Shown: piece after piece, positions 33,404 through 42,518 of the stretch
How the letters are laid out: each line of letters begins with the position of its first letter
How positions within the stretch are numbered: position 1 is the stretch's first letter
Source of the DNA: Gammaproteobacteria bacterium
GTDB taxonomy: Bacteria; Pseudomonadota; Gammaproteobacteria; DSM-16500
NCBI GenBank assembly: GCA_013286215.1
Contig: JABDGC010000010.1
Coordinates: 1 to 43,175, forward strand
Direction of reading: 5' to 3'
DNA length: 43,175 bases
Position numbers and translations under genes: made by a program
Notes under the pieces: generated by a model
What the model saw: only the letters and a program-made list of their open reading frames with translations
Told to the model about the DNA's origin: nothing
Database searches by the model: none

Positions 33404-35326
33404 GTGAACGATACAATCAAGACAATCTTATTGTGGATGGTCATTGGAATTATTCTTATCACCCTGTTTAACAACTTCGGGCCACAGCAGCCCTCCGAAG
33501 AACGTCTGAGTTATTCGACCTTCATTAACGACGTAAAGCAGGGTAATGTCCGTGCTGTCACCATTACGGAACAAAATTTACGCGGCGTTTTTCATAATAA
33601 TAAAGTATTTACCAGTTATCTCCCGATGCGTCAGGACCCTAACTTACTCCAGCTGCTCTTGGACAAGGGCGTCATGGTGAAGGGCAAGCCGCCGGAACAA
33701 CCGGGCTTATGGATCCATCTCTTAAATCTTCTCCCGTGGATTGTGTTGATCGGTATCTGGATTTATGTCTTAAGACAGCAAGCTGGCATTGGCAAGGGCG
33801 GCGCCTTTTCTTTTGGACGTAGTCGTGCGCGCTTGTTGGGTGAGGATCAAGTTAAAATTACGTTTGCTGATGTGGCTGGCGTTGAAGAGGCCAAGGAAGA
33901 AGTCAAAGAACTGGTTGAGTTCTTGCGTGATCCCGGAAAGTTCCAACGCCTGGGTGGTAAAATCCCGCGCGGCGTTCTCTTAGTCGGTCCGCCGGGTACC
34001 GGTAAAACCTTATTAGCAAGAGCCGTAGCCGGCGAAGCCAAAGTGCCTTTCTTCACCATTTCCGGCTCTGACTTCGTTGAAATGTTCGTCGGCGTGGGCG
34101 CCTCCCGCGTCAGAGACATGTTTGACCAAGCGAAAAAGCAGGCGCCTTGCATCGTATTTATCGATGAAATTGATGCCGTTGGCCGTCATCGTGGCGCGGG
34201 TTTAGGCGGAGGCCATGATGAACGTGAGCAAACCTTAAATCAATTGCTGGTTGAAATGGACGGTTTCCAAGGCAATGAAGGCGTTATCGTGATCGCCGCA
34301 ACCAACCGGCCCGACGTGCTAGATCCAGCCTTGTTGCGTCCAGGGCGCTTCGATCGCCAGGTAATTGTTTCTTTGCCCGATGTTCGCGGCCGTGAGCAAA
34401 TCCTGAAGGTCCACACCCGCAAAGTGCCCATGGGCGACGATGTGGATGTCGGCGTTATTGCGCGCGGCACACCCGGTTTTTCCGGCGCTGACCTGGCTAA
34501 TATCGTCAACGAAGCAGCTTTATTCGCCGCCCGCTTCAACAAGCGTGTGGTGACCATGGACGACTTTGAAAAAGCGAAAGACAAGGTCATTATGGGCGTT
34601 GAACGGCGTTCCATGGTAATGAGCGAGGATGAAAAGAAATTAACGGCTTACCATGAGGCCGGCCATGCCATTGTGGGCTTGAGCGTCCCGGAGCATGATC
34701 CCGTCCATAAAGTCACGATTATCCCGCGAGGAAGAGCCTTGGGCGTAACCATGTTTTTACCCGAGGGCGACCGGCATAACTATACCCGTGAGTATCTGGA
34801 AAGCAAAATTTCCAGCCTCTTTGGAGGAAGAATCGCGGAAGAATTAATTTTTGGTCTCGGCAAGGTCACGACGGGCGCTGCGAATGATATTCAAAAAGCG
34901 ACAGAAATCGCGCGGAACATGGTCACCAAGTGGGGCTTCTCCGAAAAGCTGGGGCCGCTGACTTTTGAGGGCAACGACGAAGAAGTCTTTTTAGGGCATA
35001 CAGTTACCCGCCATAAAGAAATTTCAGAGCTCACCTCGGGGATCATTGACGACGAAGTGCGCATGATTATTGAAAGTAATTACAAGCGCGCTGAAAAAAT
35101 CCTCAAGGACAATGTGGCTATTCTGCACACGATGGCCCAAGCCTTGGTAAAGTTTGAAACAATCAATATGGATCAGATTCATGACGCAATGGAAGGACGA
35201 ACCGTTCGTGAACCGCCGATCAGCAATGATCAAAACGGCAAACCTGCGCCAACTGTTCCTATTCCGCCGGCGGATACCCACGAAAATAATGCAGGTTTAG
35301 ACTTGTCTCATGACGAAACAACTTAA
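33404..35326 (+). CDS. ftsH: ATP-dependent zinc metalloprotease FtsH
   Basis: This inner-membrane AAA protease degrades misfolded membrane proteins and regulators such as sigma-32 and LpxC. The 640 residues have a first membrane segment (about 7-25), a periplasmic region (26-100), a second segment (about 103-123), the AAA module with Walker A GPPGTGKT (195-202), Walker B IVFIDEID and the SRH motif [14 protein letters not shown], and the protease domain with zinc-binding HEAGH (417-421). It starts at GTG (33404), supported by AAGGGG at 33390-33395, 8 nt upstream. glmM follows directly, without the folP gene that lies between them in E. coli. Confidence 0.98.
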   Translation: MNDTIKTILLWMVIGIILITLFNNFGPQQPSEERLSYSTFINDVKQGNVRAVTITEQNLRGVFHNNKVFTSYLPMRQDPNLLQLLLDKGVMVKGKPPEQPGLWIHLLNLLPWIVLIGIWIYVLRQQAGIGKGGAFSFGRSRARLLGEDQVKITFADVAGVEEAKEEVKELVEFLRDPGKFQRLGGKIPRGVLLVGPPGTGKTLLARAVAGEAKVPFFTISGSDFVEMFVGVGASRVRDMFDQAKKQAPCIVFIDEIDAVGRHRGAGLGGGHDEREQTLNQLLVEMDGFQGNEGVIVIAATNRPDVLDPALLRPGRFDRQVIVSLPDVRGREQILKVHTRKVPMGDDVDVGVIARGTPGFSGADLANIVNEAALFAARFNKRVVTMDDFEKAKDKVIMGVERRSMVMSEDEKKLTAYHEAGHAIVGLSVPEHDPVHKVTIIPRGRALGVTMFLPEGDRHNYTREYLESKISSLFGGRIAEELIFGLGKVTTGAANDIQKATEIARNMVTKWGFSEKLGPLTFEGNDEEVFLGHTVTRHKEISELTSGIIDDEVRMIIESNYKRAEKILKDNVAILHTMAQALVKFETINMDQIHDAMEGRTVREPPISNDQNGKPAPTVPIPPADTHENNAGLDLSHDETT

Positions 35327-35387
35327 TCACAAAAAAAAATCTTCGGGCTTTCGAGAAACAGAGCTCCCTCCGCCGGATAAGAGCCTG

Positions 35388-36752
35388 ATGAAACGGCGTT
35401 ATTTTGGCACGGACGGCATTCGCGGTCGTGTCGGCTCTCAAAAAATCACTCCTGAATTTATCTTAAAACTAGGCTGGGCTGTTGGTAAGGTCTTAGTGCG
35501 ACAACAAGCGGGGAAAATTCAGATTGGTAAAGATAGCGTTCTGATTGGGAAGGATACCCGTATTTCCGGCTATATGTTTGAGTCCGTCCTGGAGGCCGGT
35601 CTTTCCGCCGCTGGCGTGAATACCCATTTGCTCGGTCCCATGCCGACACCCGCGATTGCCTATTTAACACGTACCCTGCGCGCTCAAGCCGGGATCGTGA
35701 TTAGCGCTTCGCATAACCCCTATTACGATAACGGTATCAAGTTCTTTTCCGCGCAAGGCCAAAAATTGCCGGACGAACTGGAAATCGCCATTGAACAGCA
35801 GCTGGAACAACCCATGACGACCGTGGATTCCGCAGCCTTGGGGAAGGCGGTGCGCGTCGTGGACGCGCCGGGACGTTATATCGAATTTTGCAAGAGCACG
35901 GTCGCTTCCGATATCACTTTAAACGGCATGAAAATCGTTGTGGATTGCGCGAATGGCGCAGCCTACCACATTGCTCCTAATGTTTTTCGCGAGCTGGGCG
36001 CCGAAGTGATTGAAATTGGCGTTGAACCCAATGGCTTAAATATCAATCTCAACTGCGGGGCCACGCACCCGGAAACCTTACAACGCGGTGTTTTGCAGGA
36101 AAAAGCGGATTTGGGTATCGCCTTGGACGGCGACGGCGATCGCGTCGTCATGGTGGATCACCAAGGTAAAATTTTAGACGGCGACGAACTGCTTTACATT
36201 ATCGCCAAACACCGCAAAGAAACGGGCCATTTGCGCGGTGGCGTGATTGGAACGGTGATGTCGAACCTCGGCTTTGAGCAGGCGATGCAACACTTAGGCA
36301 TCGAATTCATTCGCGTTCCCGTGGGGGATCGGCATATCATTGCGGAATTGGAAAATCGCGGCTGGTTTTTAGGCGGCGAGCCCTCCGGTCATTTGATTTA
36401 TCGCGAAGCCACAACGACGGGTGACGGTATCATAACAGCTCTGCAAGTGCTATCTGCCATGCGTCATTCTCAGCAATCCCTGATGCAATTGCATTCAGGC
36501 TTAAATAAATACCCGCAAGCCCTGATTAACGTCAAAGTGGCGGAGCAGGGCGAACTTCAAGATATGCCCCGCATTCAAGACGCCTTAAAAGCCGCCGAAG
36601 CAGCCTTGGGCAAGCTAGGCCGCGTTTTAATTCGCCGCTCCGGCACCGAAGCCTATGTGCGCGTCATGGTGGAAGGAAAAGAACAAAACACGGTGCAACA
36701 CTGGGCTGATTATATTGCCGCCGCCGTGCGCAAAGAATTAGCGCCGGGCTAA
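35388..36752 (+). CDS. glmM: Phosphoglucosamine mutase GlmM
   Basis: This enzyme converts glucosamine-6-phosphate to glucosamine-1-phosphate for UDP-GlcNAc, and so for peptidoglycan and LPS. The 454 residues begin [16 protein letters not shown]. They include the phospho-Ser loop [16 protein letters not shown] (Ser108), the metal loop ALDGDGDRV, the sugar loop GGEPSGHL and the C-terminal phosphate loop [15 protein letters not shown] at 35388 gives the family-standard start. The frame is open from an ATG at 35310, overlapping ftsH by 17 bases, but the extra 26 residues are charged and unlike the family. It follows ftsH as in many gammaproteobacteria. Confidence 0.97.
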   Translation: MKRRYFGTDGIRGRVGSQKITPEFILKLGWAVGKVLVRQQAGKIQIGKDSVLIGKDTRISGYMFESVLEAGLSAAGVNTHLLGPMPTPAIAYLTRTLRAQAGIVISASHNPYYDNGIKFFSAQGQKLPDELEIAIEQQLEQPMTTVDSAALGKAVRVVDAPGRYIEFCKSTVASDITLNGMKIVVDCANGAAYHIAPNVFRELGAEVIEIGVEPNGLNINLNCGATHPETLQRGVLQEKADLGIALDGDGDRVVMVDHQGKILDGDELLYIIAKHRKETGHLRGGVIGTVMSNLGFEQAMQHLGIEFIRVPVGDRHIIAELENRGWFLGGEPSGHLIYREATTTGDGIITALQVLSAMRHSQQSLMQLHSGLNKYPQALINVKVAEQGELQDMPRIQDALKAAEAALGKLGRVLIRRSGTEAYVRVMVEGKEQNTVQHWADYIAAAVRKELAPG

Positions 36753-36777
36753 GACCGGTTAATTCCCTCTCCTCTAA

Positions 36778-36793
36778 AGAGGTCTTCATTATT
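36778..36793 (+). promoter_or_regulatory. Ribosome-binding site and apparent ATT start codon
   Basis: AGAGGT (36778-36783) lies 7 bases before ATT at 36791 and 4 before an ATT at 36788. Coding-like sequence runs in frame from there into the large gene downstream, and no in-frame ATG, GTG or TTG occurs between the upstream stop (36707) and 36866. ATT initiates infC in E. coli, so it is possible here; an ATG-to-ATT mutation is the alternative. Confidence 0.55.
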
Positions 36794-39133
36794 AAGATAA
36801 CCATAGAAATTAACGAAAACAGTGTTAGATCTAAGCTGGTTATAGAAGCTGAGAAAGGTGCAACGTTGAGGCAGTTTCTTGAACAGATCGCCAATCAACG
36901 CCAAGGCCAGGCGGTCTTAACCCAATTGGTGCATAAAAGGCGAATATTAGAATTATCCGATTTAGACAGTACGCTTGAAACATTAAAGTTCACGGATGGC
37001 TGCAGGCTATCCGCAAATTGCATACCCCCAGAGGAGAAGCAATATAATCTTGCTGTAACTCCAAAAATACCTTCCTATCCTTTCGGCCCGCTAGAAAAAA
37101 CAAGAGAAACTAGAATATTTCAACGTATTATAAGATCGATCATAGATGATAAAATTCATCACACAAAAAGTTGCATGTTTGAAAGGTTACCGGATGGTCG
37201 AATTATCATACACTATAACCCTCTCTCTAAACCTCGCCTAGATGAAGACAAAGAAGATAAAGAAGATAAAGAAAGTAAATTAGAATTAGATGAAGATGAA
37301 GAAATAGAAGTTCCCAAGCTCATTGACTTACAAGCGTTACTTGCTGAAGTTAATTTTAGTCATTTATATTTTTTTAAAAGAGATATCGACAACTATGCCA
37401 ATATAGAAAGCTTACGTGAGCATCTAGAATCTATACCTCGTCCGCCAACCTATGCTAAGTTTATCGAAAGAATTAAGATGCATCATAAAAATGACCCCAC
37501 GAAACGATATGATCAATTAGAGAGCTTACGATATGGGCAAATGATAGCCATTTTCTATTATACCACTTCATGCTACCTTGCTATCAATCAAATTCTCAGA
37601 GGAAATATTGCTTCAAATCCTGATCTCTCTCTTGATACCTTGCCTACTTTGTTGATGCATGCAACTATAGCTGCTTATACTCTGCATCAATTGAAAGCGC
37701 CTGAGCAAGGCATTGTCACTCTTCTTCGTTTTATAGGTCTTTCAATAGAAATTCAAAGCGAATTAGCCAAGAAAGCTAAAAATAAAACCGTCGCAATTGA
37801 AAGAGCATTTATCAGTACGACCACAAGTTCAAAATGGTTTAACAATAAGTATTCTTTGCTGTCTGCTTTTGGCTCGGAACTTCAAAAATTCGTTTTTACC
37901 GATATTCATGGAATAGCAATTGCACCGCTGTCAAGTAATGAGGAAGAAGACGAGTATTTAATACCCCCACGTAGCGGAGTAATGTATCTTGACTATCAAG
38001 AGGAGAAAGGGAGGCATACCTTTTGGGCTAGAGGAGTTGTTAATTACGTTCCTTCTCCCGAGGTCCCTGCGGCTACGCCGGGACCACCGTTGGCTGCACA
38101 GCCTCCATCTTCATCAGAGCTCATCATGAATTACTTAGATGCACTTAAAAAGAAAGCGCCACAACCTGCATCTGACGAAGTGATGCGAAATATTCGAAAT
38201 ATAGTGAATAAATGCAATGAAAAATACCACAATAAAAGATTCTATGGTAACGCTGCTTTAAACCGCATGATCCTTCTGGATGCAGAGCTTGCTCATTGGC
38301 TTACAGCGGACGTCATCCTTTATTTATTTACTCACGACCCTCATGAGAGTGAAAAAATTCGGCGTGATGATGGACTTATTAACCTTCGAGATGCTATCTA
38401 CTATGGATTGTCAGAAGGACTCGATGTAGTTAAGTTCATGCCTAATAATGAAGAAAAATACAGCCCTGACTTATATCATTTGCAAAAGGAAAATTTTAAA
38501 AGCCATGTAATGGCTATCGTAAATAACATTTCAATCGCTGCCAGGAAGGTCGAAATCCGAGTGACAGAACCTATTGAACCGAACATAACACCGGAAACTG
38601 TCCGTCGAGAGCTGAAACCTCAATTTGAAACAGTTGTTTCGGTCATTCAAGCTATAAAAGGGGAAAGCAAAAGTGACAAATTGCTAGATGTTCCTGGGTT
38701 TTCAGCAATGGAGATGCGGCAGCAAGTCATTGCAGGCTTTTTGGCATTATGTCGATCTTTAGGGATAACACTGGAGGATTCTCTAACGATATCAGGCATG
38801 GGATTAGCCACCTTTTGTGAGCGTTTTCTAAACTCTGAGAAGGCTCTTTTAGATGGCACCGTCATTCACGCTTTTTATGATCGCGCGCATTTAGAAGCAG
38901 CGCTAGAACAAAACACCAAAATCAAGATCGGTGGTATAGAATATACCTTTGCCGATATTTTAAAATGCATGGTCGAAAAAATCACGGCTAATCCTGAAAA
39001 ATATCCTGTGGCGAGTGAGCAATTTTATATACGCACTCTGTTGGTCAGAAGGGATTTACAAAAACGATTTCCAAAAGAATATGAGGGACAAGCAATCACA
39101 CCGTCACCGACTGCACCAGACCGGGCTCTGTAG
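36791..39133 (+). CDS. Predicted R-S-ExE mono-ADP-ribosyltransferase with ubiquitin-like N-terminal domain; candidate effector
   Basis: This is a 780-residue protein I cannot name. From ATT at 36791, residues 2-78 read like a beta-grasp (ubiquitin-like) fold: strands KITIEIN and KLVIEAE, the helix TLRQFLEQIANQ, then RRILELSDLDSTL and a final strand CRLSANCI. An acidic stretch coded by four 9-bp repeats (37244-37279) follows. Residues 250-415 match the ADP-ribosyltransferase pattern: IAIFYYTTSCYLAINQILRG, an arginine in LLRFIG (Arg313), FISTT (Ser342) and EDEYLIPPRSG, giving E-x-E at 386/388. A Pro-rich linker (about 420-440) leads to an unrecognised helical C-terminal half. There is no signal peptide. 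The gene is AT-rich (22 of 60 G+C at 37561-37620, against 33 of 60 at 36121-36180 in glmM), suggesting acquisition. Host-directed ADP-ribosylation is inferred. Confidence 0.72.
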   Translation: MKITIEINENSVRSKLVIEAEKGATLRQFLEQIANQRQGQAVLTQLVHKRRILELSDLDSTLETLKFTDGCRLSANCIPPEEKQYNLAVTPKIPSYPFGPLEKTRETRIFQRIIRSIIDDKIHHTKSCMFERLPDGRIIIHYNPLSKPRLDEDKEDKEDKESKLELDEDEEIEVPKLIDLQALLAEVNFSHLYFFKRDIDNYANIESLREHLESIPRPPTYAKFIERIKMHHKNDPTKRYDQLESLRYGQMIAIFYYTTSCYLAINQILRGNIASNPDLSLDTLPTLLMHATIAAYTLHQLKAPEQGIVTLLRFIGLSIEIQSELAKKAKNKTVAIERAFISTTTSSKWFNNKYSLLSAFGSELQKFVFTDIHGIAIAPLSSNEEEDEYLIPPRSGVMYLDYQEEKGRHTFWARGVVNYVPSPEVPAATPGPPLAAQPPSSSELIMNYLDALKKKAPQPASDEVMRNIRNIVNKCNEKYHNKRFYGNAALNRMILLDAELAHWLTADVILYLFTHDPHESEKIRRDDGLINLRDAIYYGLSEGLDVVKFMPNNEEKYSPDLYHLQKENFKSHVMAIVNNISIAARKVEIRVTEPIEPNITPETVRRELKPQFETVVSVIQAIKGESKSDKLLDVPGFSAMEMRQQVIAGFLALCRSLGITLEDSLTISGMGLATFCERFLNSEKALLDGTVIHAFYDRAHLEAALEQNTKIKIGGIEYTFADILKCMVEKITANPEKYPVASEQFYIRTLLVRRDLQKRFPKEYEGQAITPSPTAPDRAL

Positions 39134-39253
39134 AAAATCGAATATTTACAAATTCAGGTACATATTCGTTATTATTTTCAAGGCCTCCTAAATACGAATA
39201 CCTAGAATAATCAGCTGCTTAGAATTAGCCGTTGCCGAATACTTACATAGTCA

Positions 39254-39292
39254 GCCTGGCATTTCAAGCCGCTATCCAGGCGTTCAGTTTTT
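39254..39292 (+). terminator. Weak terminator candidate after the ADP-ribosyltransferase gene
   Basis: GCCTGG (39254-39259) pairs with CCAGGC (39276-39281) across a 16-base loop, followed after 6 bases by TTTTT (39288-39292). The stem is short, so this is tentative. The rest of the 39134-39394 gap is AT-rich, with a TATAGT -10-like box near 39351-39356 and no clear -35. Confidence 0.35.
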
Positions 39293-39394
39293 AATTTCAG
39301 TTCAATGTCTTGGTGTTTTTTACTATTACATTTAACTGAAACACTATAGTAAGATACGCTATCGAATCGATTAACTGAGAGAAGGGGAAGGAGC

Positions 39395-40825
39395 TTGAGT
39401 AACACGATATCAGCCCATACCATGAAAATGGGGCATATTCAGCATATTCATTTTGTCGGCGTCGGCGGCGTTGGAATGGCGGGGATTGCGGAAGTTATCC
39501 TGGGGCAGGGCTATAAGGTTTCCGGTTCTGACCTGAGCGATAACGCGTTAACCAAAAGACTACGCGGTCTGGGAGCGGATATTTATTGCGGCCATCGCGC
39601 CGAAAACATTCAGGGCGCGGATGTGTTAGTGCGTTCCTCGGCGATTTCCTGGGATAATGTGGAGCTGGTCACCGCACAAAACCGGCATATTCCCATTGTG
39701 CCACGAGCGGAAATGTTGGGCGAACTGATGCGTTTTCGTTACGGCATAGCTATCGCCGGCACGCACGGCAAAACGACGACTACCAGCTTGATTGCCAGTA
39801 TTTTGGCGGAAGCCAGGCTGGACCCCACCTTCGTCATCGGTGGACGACTGAATCATTTTGAAACCACTGCGCGGTTAGGCAGTGGCCAATATCTTGTTGC
39901 TGAAGCAGATGAAAGCGACGCCTCCTTTTTATATCTGAATCCCTCCTTGGCCGTGGTCACTAACATTGACGCAGACCACATGGAAACCTATCAGCATGAT
40001 TTTTCCCAGCTGCAAGCAGCTTTTGTAGAGTTTCTCCACCGCTTGCCCTTTTATGGCCTGGCTGTTCTCTGTGTAGACGATCCCGTGGTACGCGAAATTC
40101 TGCCGAAAATCTCGCGTCCCTGCCTGACCTATGGTTTCACCGAGGACACCGATTTTATGGCCTCTGAAATGGTCTTTCTAGGAACGCAAACACAGTTCCA
40201 GGTAACGCGTGCCGACGGCTCTTCTTTGCAGGTGATTTTGAACCTGCCCGGACGCCATAATGTTTTAAACGCCTTGGCAGCCATTGCAGTAGCGACCCGA
40301 CTCAAGATTGCGGACGAGGACATTCTGCGCGCCTTGGTGAATTTTGGCGGTGTGGGACGGCGTTTTCAAATCTATGGTGATTTCCCCTTAAAGCAGGGCG
40401 GTCGGGTCACTTTACTGGACGACTATGGCCACCACCCCCGCGAAATTAAAGTAACACTTGAGGCTGCGCGTCAATGTTGGCCTGGCAGACGTTTGGTTAT
40501 GGTTTACCAGCCACATCGTTATAGCCGCACCAAGGACTTGTTTAAGGATTTCTGTGAGGTTTTATCTGAAGTGGATGTTTTGCTGCTTTTTGATGTTTAT
40601 TCTGCGGGAGAGGACCCTATCATTGGCGCGGATGGTAAATCGCTGATTGAGGGGGTTTGCCGCAGCGGCAAAGTGACTCCCATTTTCTTGGAAATGAAAG
40701 AGAGCTTGCCGCTCACGCTGCAGCAGGTGCTGCGTGACGGTGATGTCTTGTTAATGCAAGGCGCCGGTGATATTGGTGCCATGTCTGCCCGGCTGGCGGC
40801 TTCTGCGCTGGATGAGGTGGCTTAA
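39395..40825 (+). CDS. murC: UDP-N-acetylmuramate--L-alanine ligase MurC
   Basis: This cytoplasmic ATP-dependent ligase adds L-Ala to UDP-MurNAc, the first amino-acid step of peptidoglycan precursor synthesis. The 476 residues contain [18 protein letters not shown] (nucleotide-sugar binding), the ATP loop [41 protein letters not shown] and [10 protein letters not shown]. The start is taken as TTG at 39395, with AAGGGG at 39382-39387 placed 7 nt upstream; ATG codons at 39422 and 39428 are alternatives that still keep the whole fold. Its stop overlaps the murB start by one base. It opens the division/cell-wall cluster. Confidence 0.96.
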   Translation: MSNTISAHTMKMGHIQHIHFVGVGGVGMAGIAEVILGQGYKVSGSDLSDNALTKRLRGLGADIYCGHRAENIQGADVLVRSSAISWDNVELVTAQNRHIPIVPRAEMLGELMRFRYGIAIAGTHGKTTTTSLIASILAEARLDPTFVIGGRLNHFETTARLGSGQYLVAEADESDASFLYLNPSLAVVTNIDADHMETYQHDFSQLQAAFVEFLHRLPFYGLAVLCVDDPVVREILPKISRPCLTYGFTEDTDFMASEMVFLGTQTQFQVTRADGSSLQVILNLPGRHNVLNALAAIAVATRLKIADEDILRALVNFGGVGRRFQIYGDFPLKQGGRVTLLDDYGHHPREIKVTLEAARQCWPGRRLVMVYQPHRYSRTKDLFKDFCEVLSEVDVLLLFDVYSAGEDPIIGADGKSLIEGVCRSGKVTPIFLEMKESLPLTLQQVLRDGDVLLMQGAGDIGAMSARLAASALDEVA

Positions 40826-41781
40826 TGGAGAAAGGGAAGAAAACGCTGGCTCCCGAACTTCTTGCGCAGCTTAAGGAAAGAGGCTGGGGTGAAGGCTTGG
40901 ATCAACTTCGTGGCCGCTTACTCCTCAATGAAGCTTTGGCCCCCTATACTTCCTGGCGAGTCGGTGGCCCGGCAGATTATGTCTATCTTCCTGCTAATAT
41001 TTCTGATCTTTCCCTTTTTCTTAAGCTTTTACCCCTCGATCTGCCGCTGAACTGGCTGGGTTTGGGCAGCAACACCCTGGTGCGAGATGGCGGCCTTGAA
41101 GGTGCGGTTATTGTGACCCAGGGCGCTTTGAGTCAATTAACGCAACAAGGCGAGACCCTCCTCCGGGCAGAGGCCGGTGTTTCGTGTGCTCAGCTGGCAC
41201 GTTTTGCCGCGCGGTTGGCTTTACAGGGCCTGGAATTTATGGCGGGCATCCCTGGAACCGTGGGTGGCGCGTTGGCCATGAATGCCGGCTGCTATGGCGG
41301 GGAAACCTGGAACCAGGTCGCCCAGGTTGAAACCCTTGATCGCCACGGCGCAGGTAAAATACGGCCAGCCACTGACTTTGAGGCCACTTATCGGCAGGTG
41401 AAAAGGCCCGCCGGGGAGTGGTTTGTCGCGGGGTATTTTCAGGCGCAAGTCGGAGATAAAACGGAAGCCTTGGAGAAAATTCGCCAACTATTGGAAAAAC
41501 GCAATGCCGCTCAGCCTACGGGCTTGCCCAATTGCGGTTCTGTGTTTCGCAATCCCCCGGCCAATTATGCGGCGCGCTTGATTGAACTCTGCGGTCTGAA
41601 AGGATATAAAAAAGGCGGGGCCGTGGTCTCAGAAAAACACGCTAATTTTATTATCAATGAGAATAATGCCAAAGCAGCTGATATTGAAGCCCTGGTCGAG
41701 GAAGTTAAAGCGATAGTTGAAGATAGGCAGGGTATACGCTTAATTCCTGAAGTGTGTATGATAGGAAAACCGACAAGCTGA
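40825..41781 (+). CDS. murB: UDP-N-acetylenolpyruvoylglucosamine reductase MurB
   Basis: This FAD-dependent reductase makes UDP-MurNAc, the substrate of MurC. The 318 residues have the FAD-binding APYTSWRVGGPADYVYLP and LGLGSNTLVRDGGL, GLEFMAGIPGTVGGALAMNA, the YR pair in ATYRQVKR, NCGSVFRNP (catalytic Ser region) and the ending GIRLIPEVCMIG (catalytic Glu). Its ATG shares one base with the murC TAA stop (TAATG), so the two are translationally coupled. ftsQ follows 9 bases after its stop. A ddl gene, which often lies between murB and ftsQ, is absent. Confidence 0.97.
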   Translation: MEKGKKTLAPELLAQLKERGWGEGLDQLRGRLLLNEALAPYTSWRVGGPADYVYLPANISDLSLFLKLLPLDLPLNWLGLGSNTLVRDGGLEGAVIVTQGALSQLTQQGETLLRAEAGVSCAQLARFAARLALQGLEFMAGIPGTVGGALAMNAGCYGGETWNQVAQVETLDRHGAGKIRPATDFEATYRQVKRPAGEWFVAGYFQAQVGDKTEALEKIRQLLEKRNAAQPTGLPNCGSVFRNPPANYAARLIELCGLKGYKKGGAVVSEKHANFIINENNAKAADIEALVEEVKAIVEDRQGIRLIPEVCMIGKPTS

Positions 41782-41790
41782 GGAAGGTCA

Positions 41791-42486
41791 ATGCTCCGAA
41801 TAGGGAAGTTCGTGTTAACGCTCCTGATTATCGGCGGTTTTTTTGCTCTGGGTTTTGAGGCCTATCGTAGCCTGCACGAAACCCGATCTTTTCCCGTTCA
41901 ATTAGTGCACGTCTATGGCGCCCAGCACGTTGATCACGCTGAATTGCAAAATCTCTTAAAACCCCTGGTGGCGCATAATTTTTTCTCAGTCGACATGGAA
42001 CTCATCAAAGACAGGCTGCGTCAGTTTTCCTGGGTCGAAGAGATTACCATTCGACGTATTTGGCCGAACCGCGTGGATATTATCATTGCGGAGCGCCGCC
42101 CCATTGCCCGTTGGCATGATGGCAGCCTTTTAAGTGCCAACGGCGATCTTTTCAGTCCGGGTGAATATGCGACTCCGATGAATTTACCCCAGTTTATCGG
42201 GCCGGATGGGACCCAGGCGACCCTGTTGCAGGTTTTTAATGATTTTAATCGTGAATTATTGCCATTACATGCTAAAATAACCACGTTGGAGTTAACGCCT
42301 TACCAACTGTGGCGCCTGACCCTGGACAGCGGAATTCGTTTGCGCCTGGGGCATAAGAACATCTTGACGCACCTGAGTCAATTTGTGAAAGTGTACCCCA
42401 AAATTATCGGGGAAAAAGCAAAAGATGTAGATTATGTGGATTTACGCTATCCTAATGGCATGGCGGTGAAGTGGAAAGAAAGCTAG
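41791..42486 (+). CDS. ftsQ: Cell division protein FtsQ
   Basis: This bitopic inner-membrane protein links early and late divisome proteins by binding FtsB-FtsL. The 231 residues have a short cytoplasmic N terminus, one membrane segment (about 6-23, VLTLLIIGGFFALGFEAY), a POTRA domain (about 35-105, with FPVQLVHVYGAQHV and WVEEITIRRIWPNRVDIIIAER) and the FtsQ beta domain ending YPNGMAVKWKES. Length and layout fit the family. GAGGAAGG lies just before the ATG. ftsA follows after 32 bases. Confidence 0.96.
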   Translation: MLRIGKFVLTLLIIGGFFALGFEAYRSLHETRSFPVQLVHVYGAQHVDHAELQNLLKPLVAHNFFSVDMELIKDRLRQFSWVEEITIRRIWPNRVDIIIAERRPIARWHDGSLLSANGDLFSPGEYATPMNLPQFIGPDGTQATLLQVFNDFNRELLPLHAKITTLELTPYQLWRLTLDSGIRLRLGHKNILTHLSQFVKVYPKIIGEKAKDVDYVDLRYPNGMAVKWKES

Positions 42487-42518
42487 GGACAACTGATACC
42501 TAATTGGAAATAAAAATT

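Noticed and set aside
36753..36790. PmrA-type regulatory box before the candidate effector genes
   Set aside because: No convincing cTTAATatT direct repeat was found upstream of the kinase, the glycine-rich membrane protein or the ADP-ribosyltransferase.
36866..36868. TTG as start of the ADP-ribosyltransferase gene
   Set aside because: It lies inside a predicted helix, has no ribosome-binding site, and 25 coding-like codons precede it in frame.
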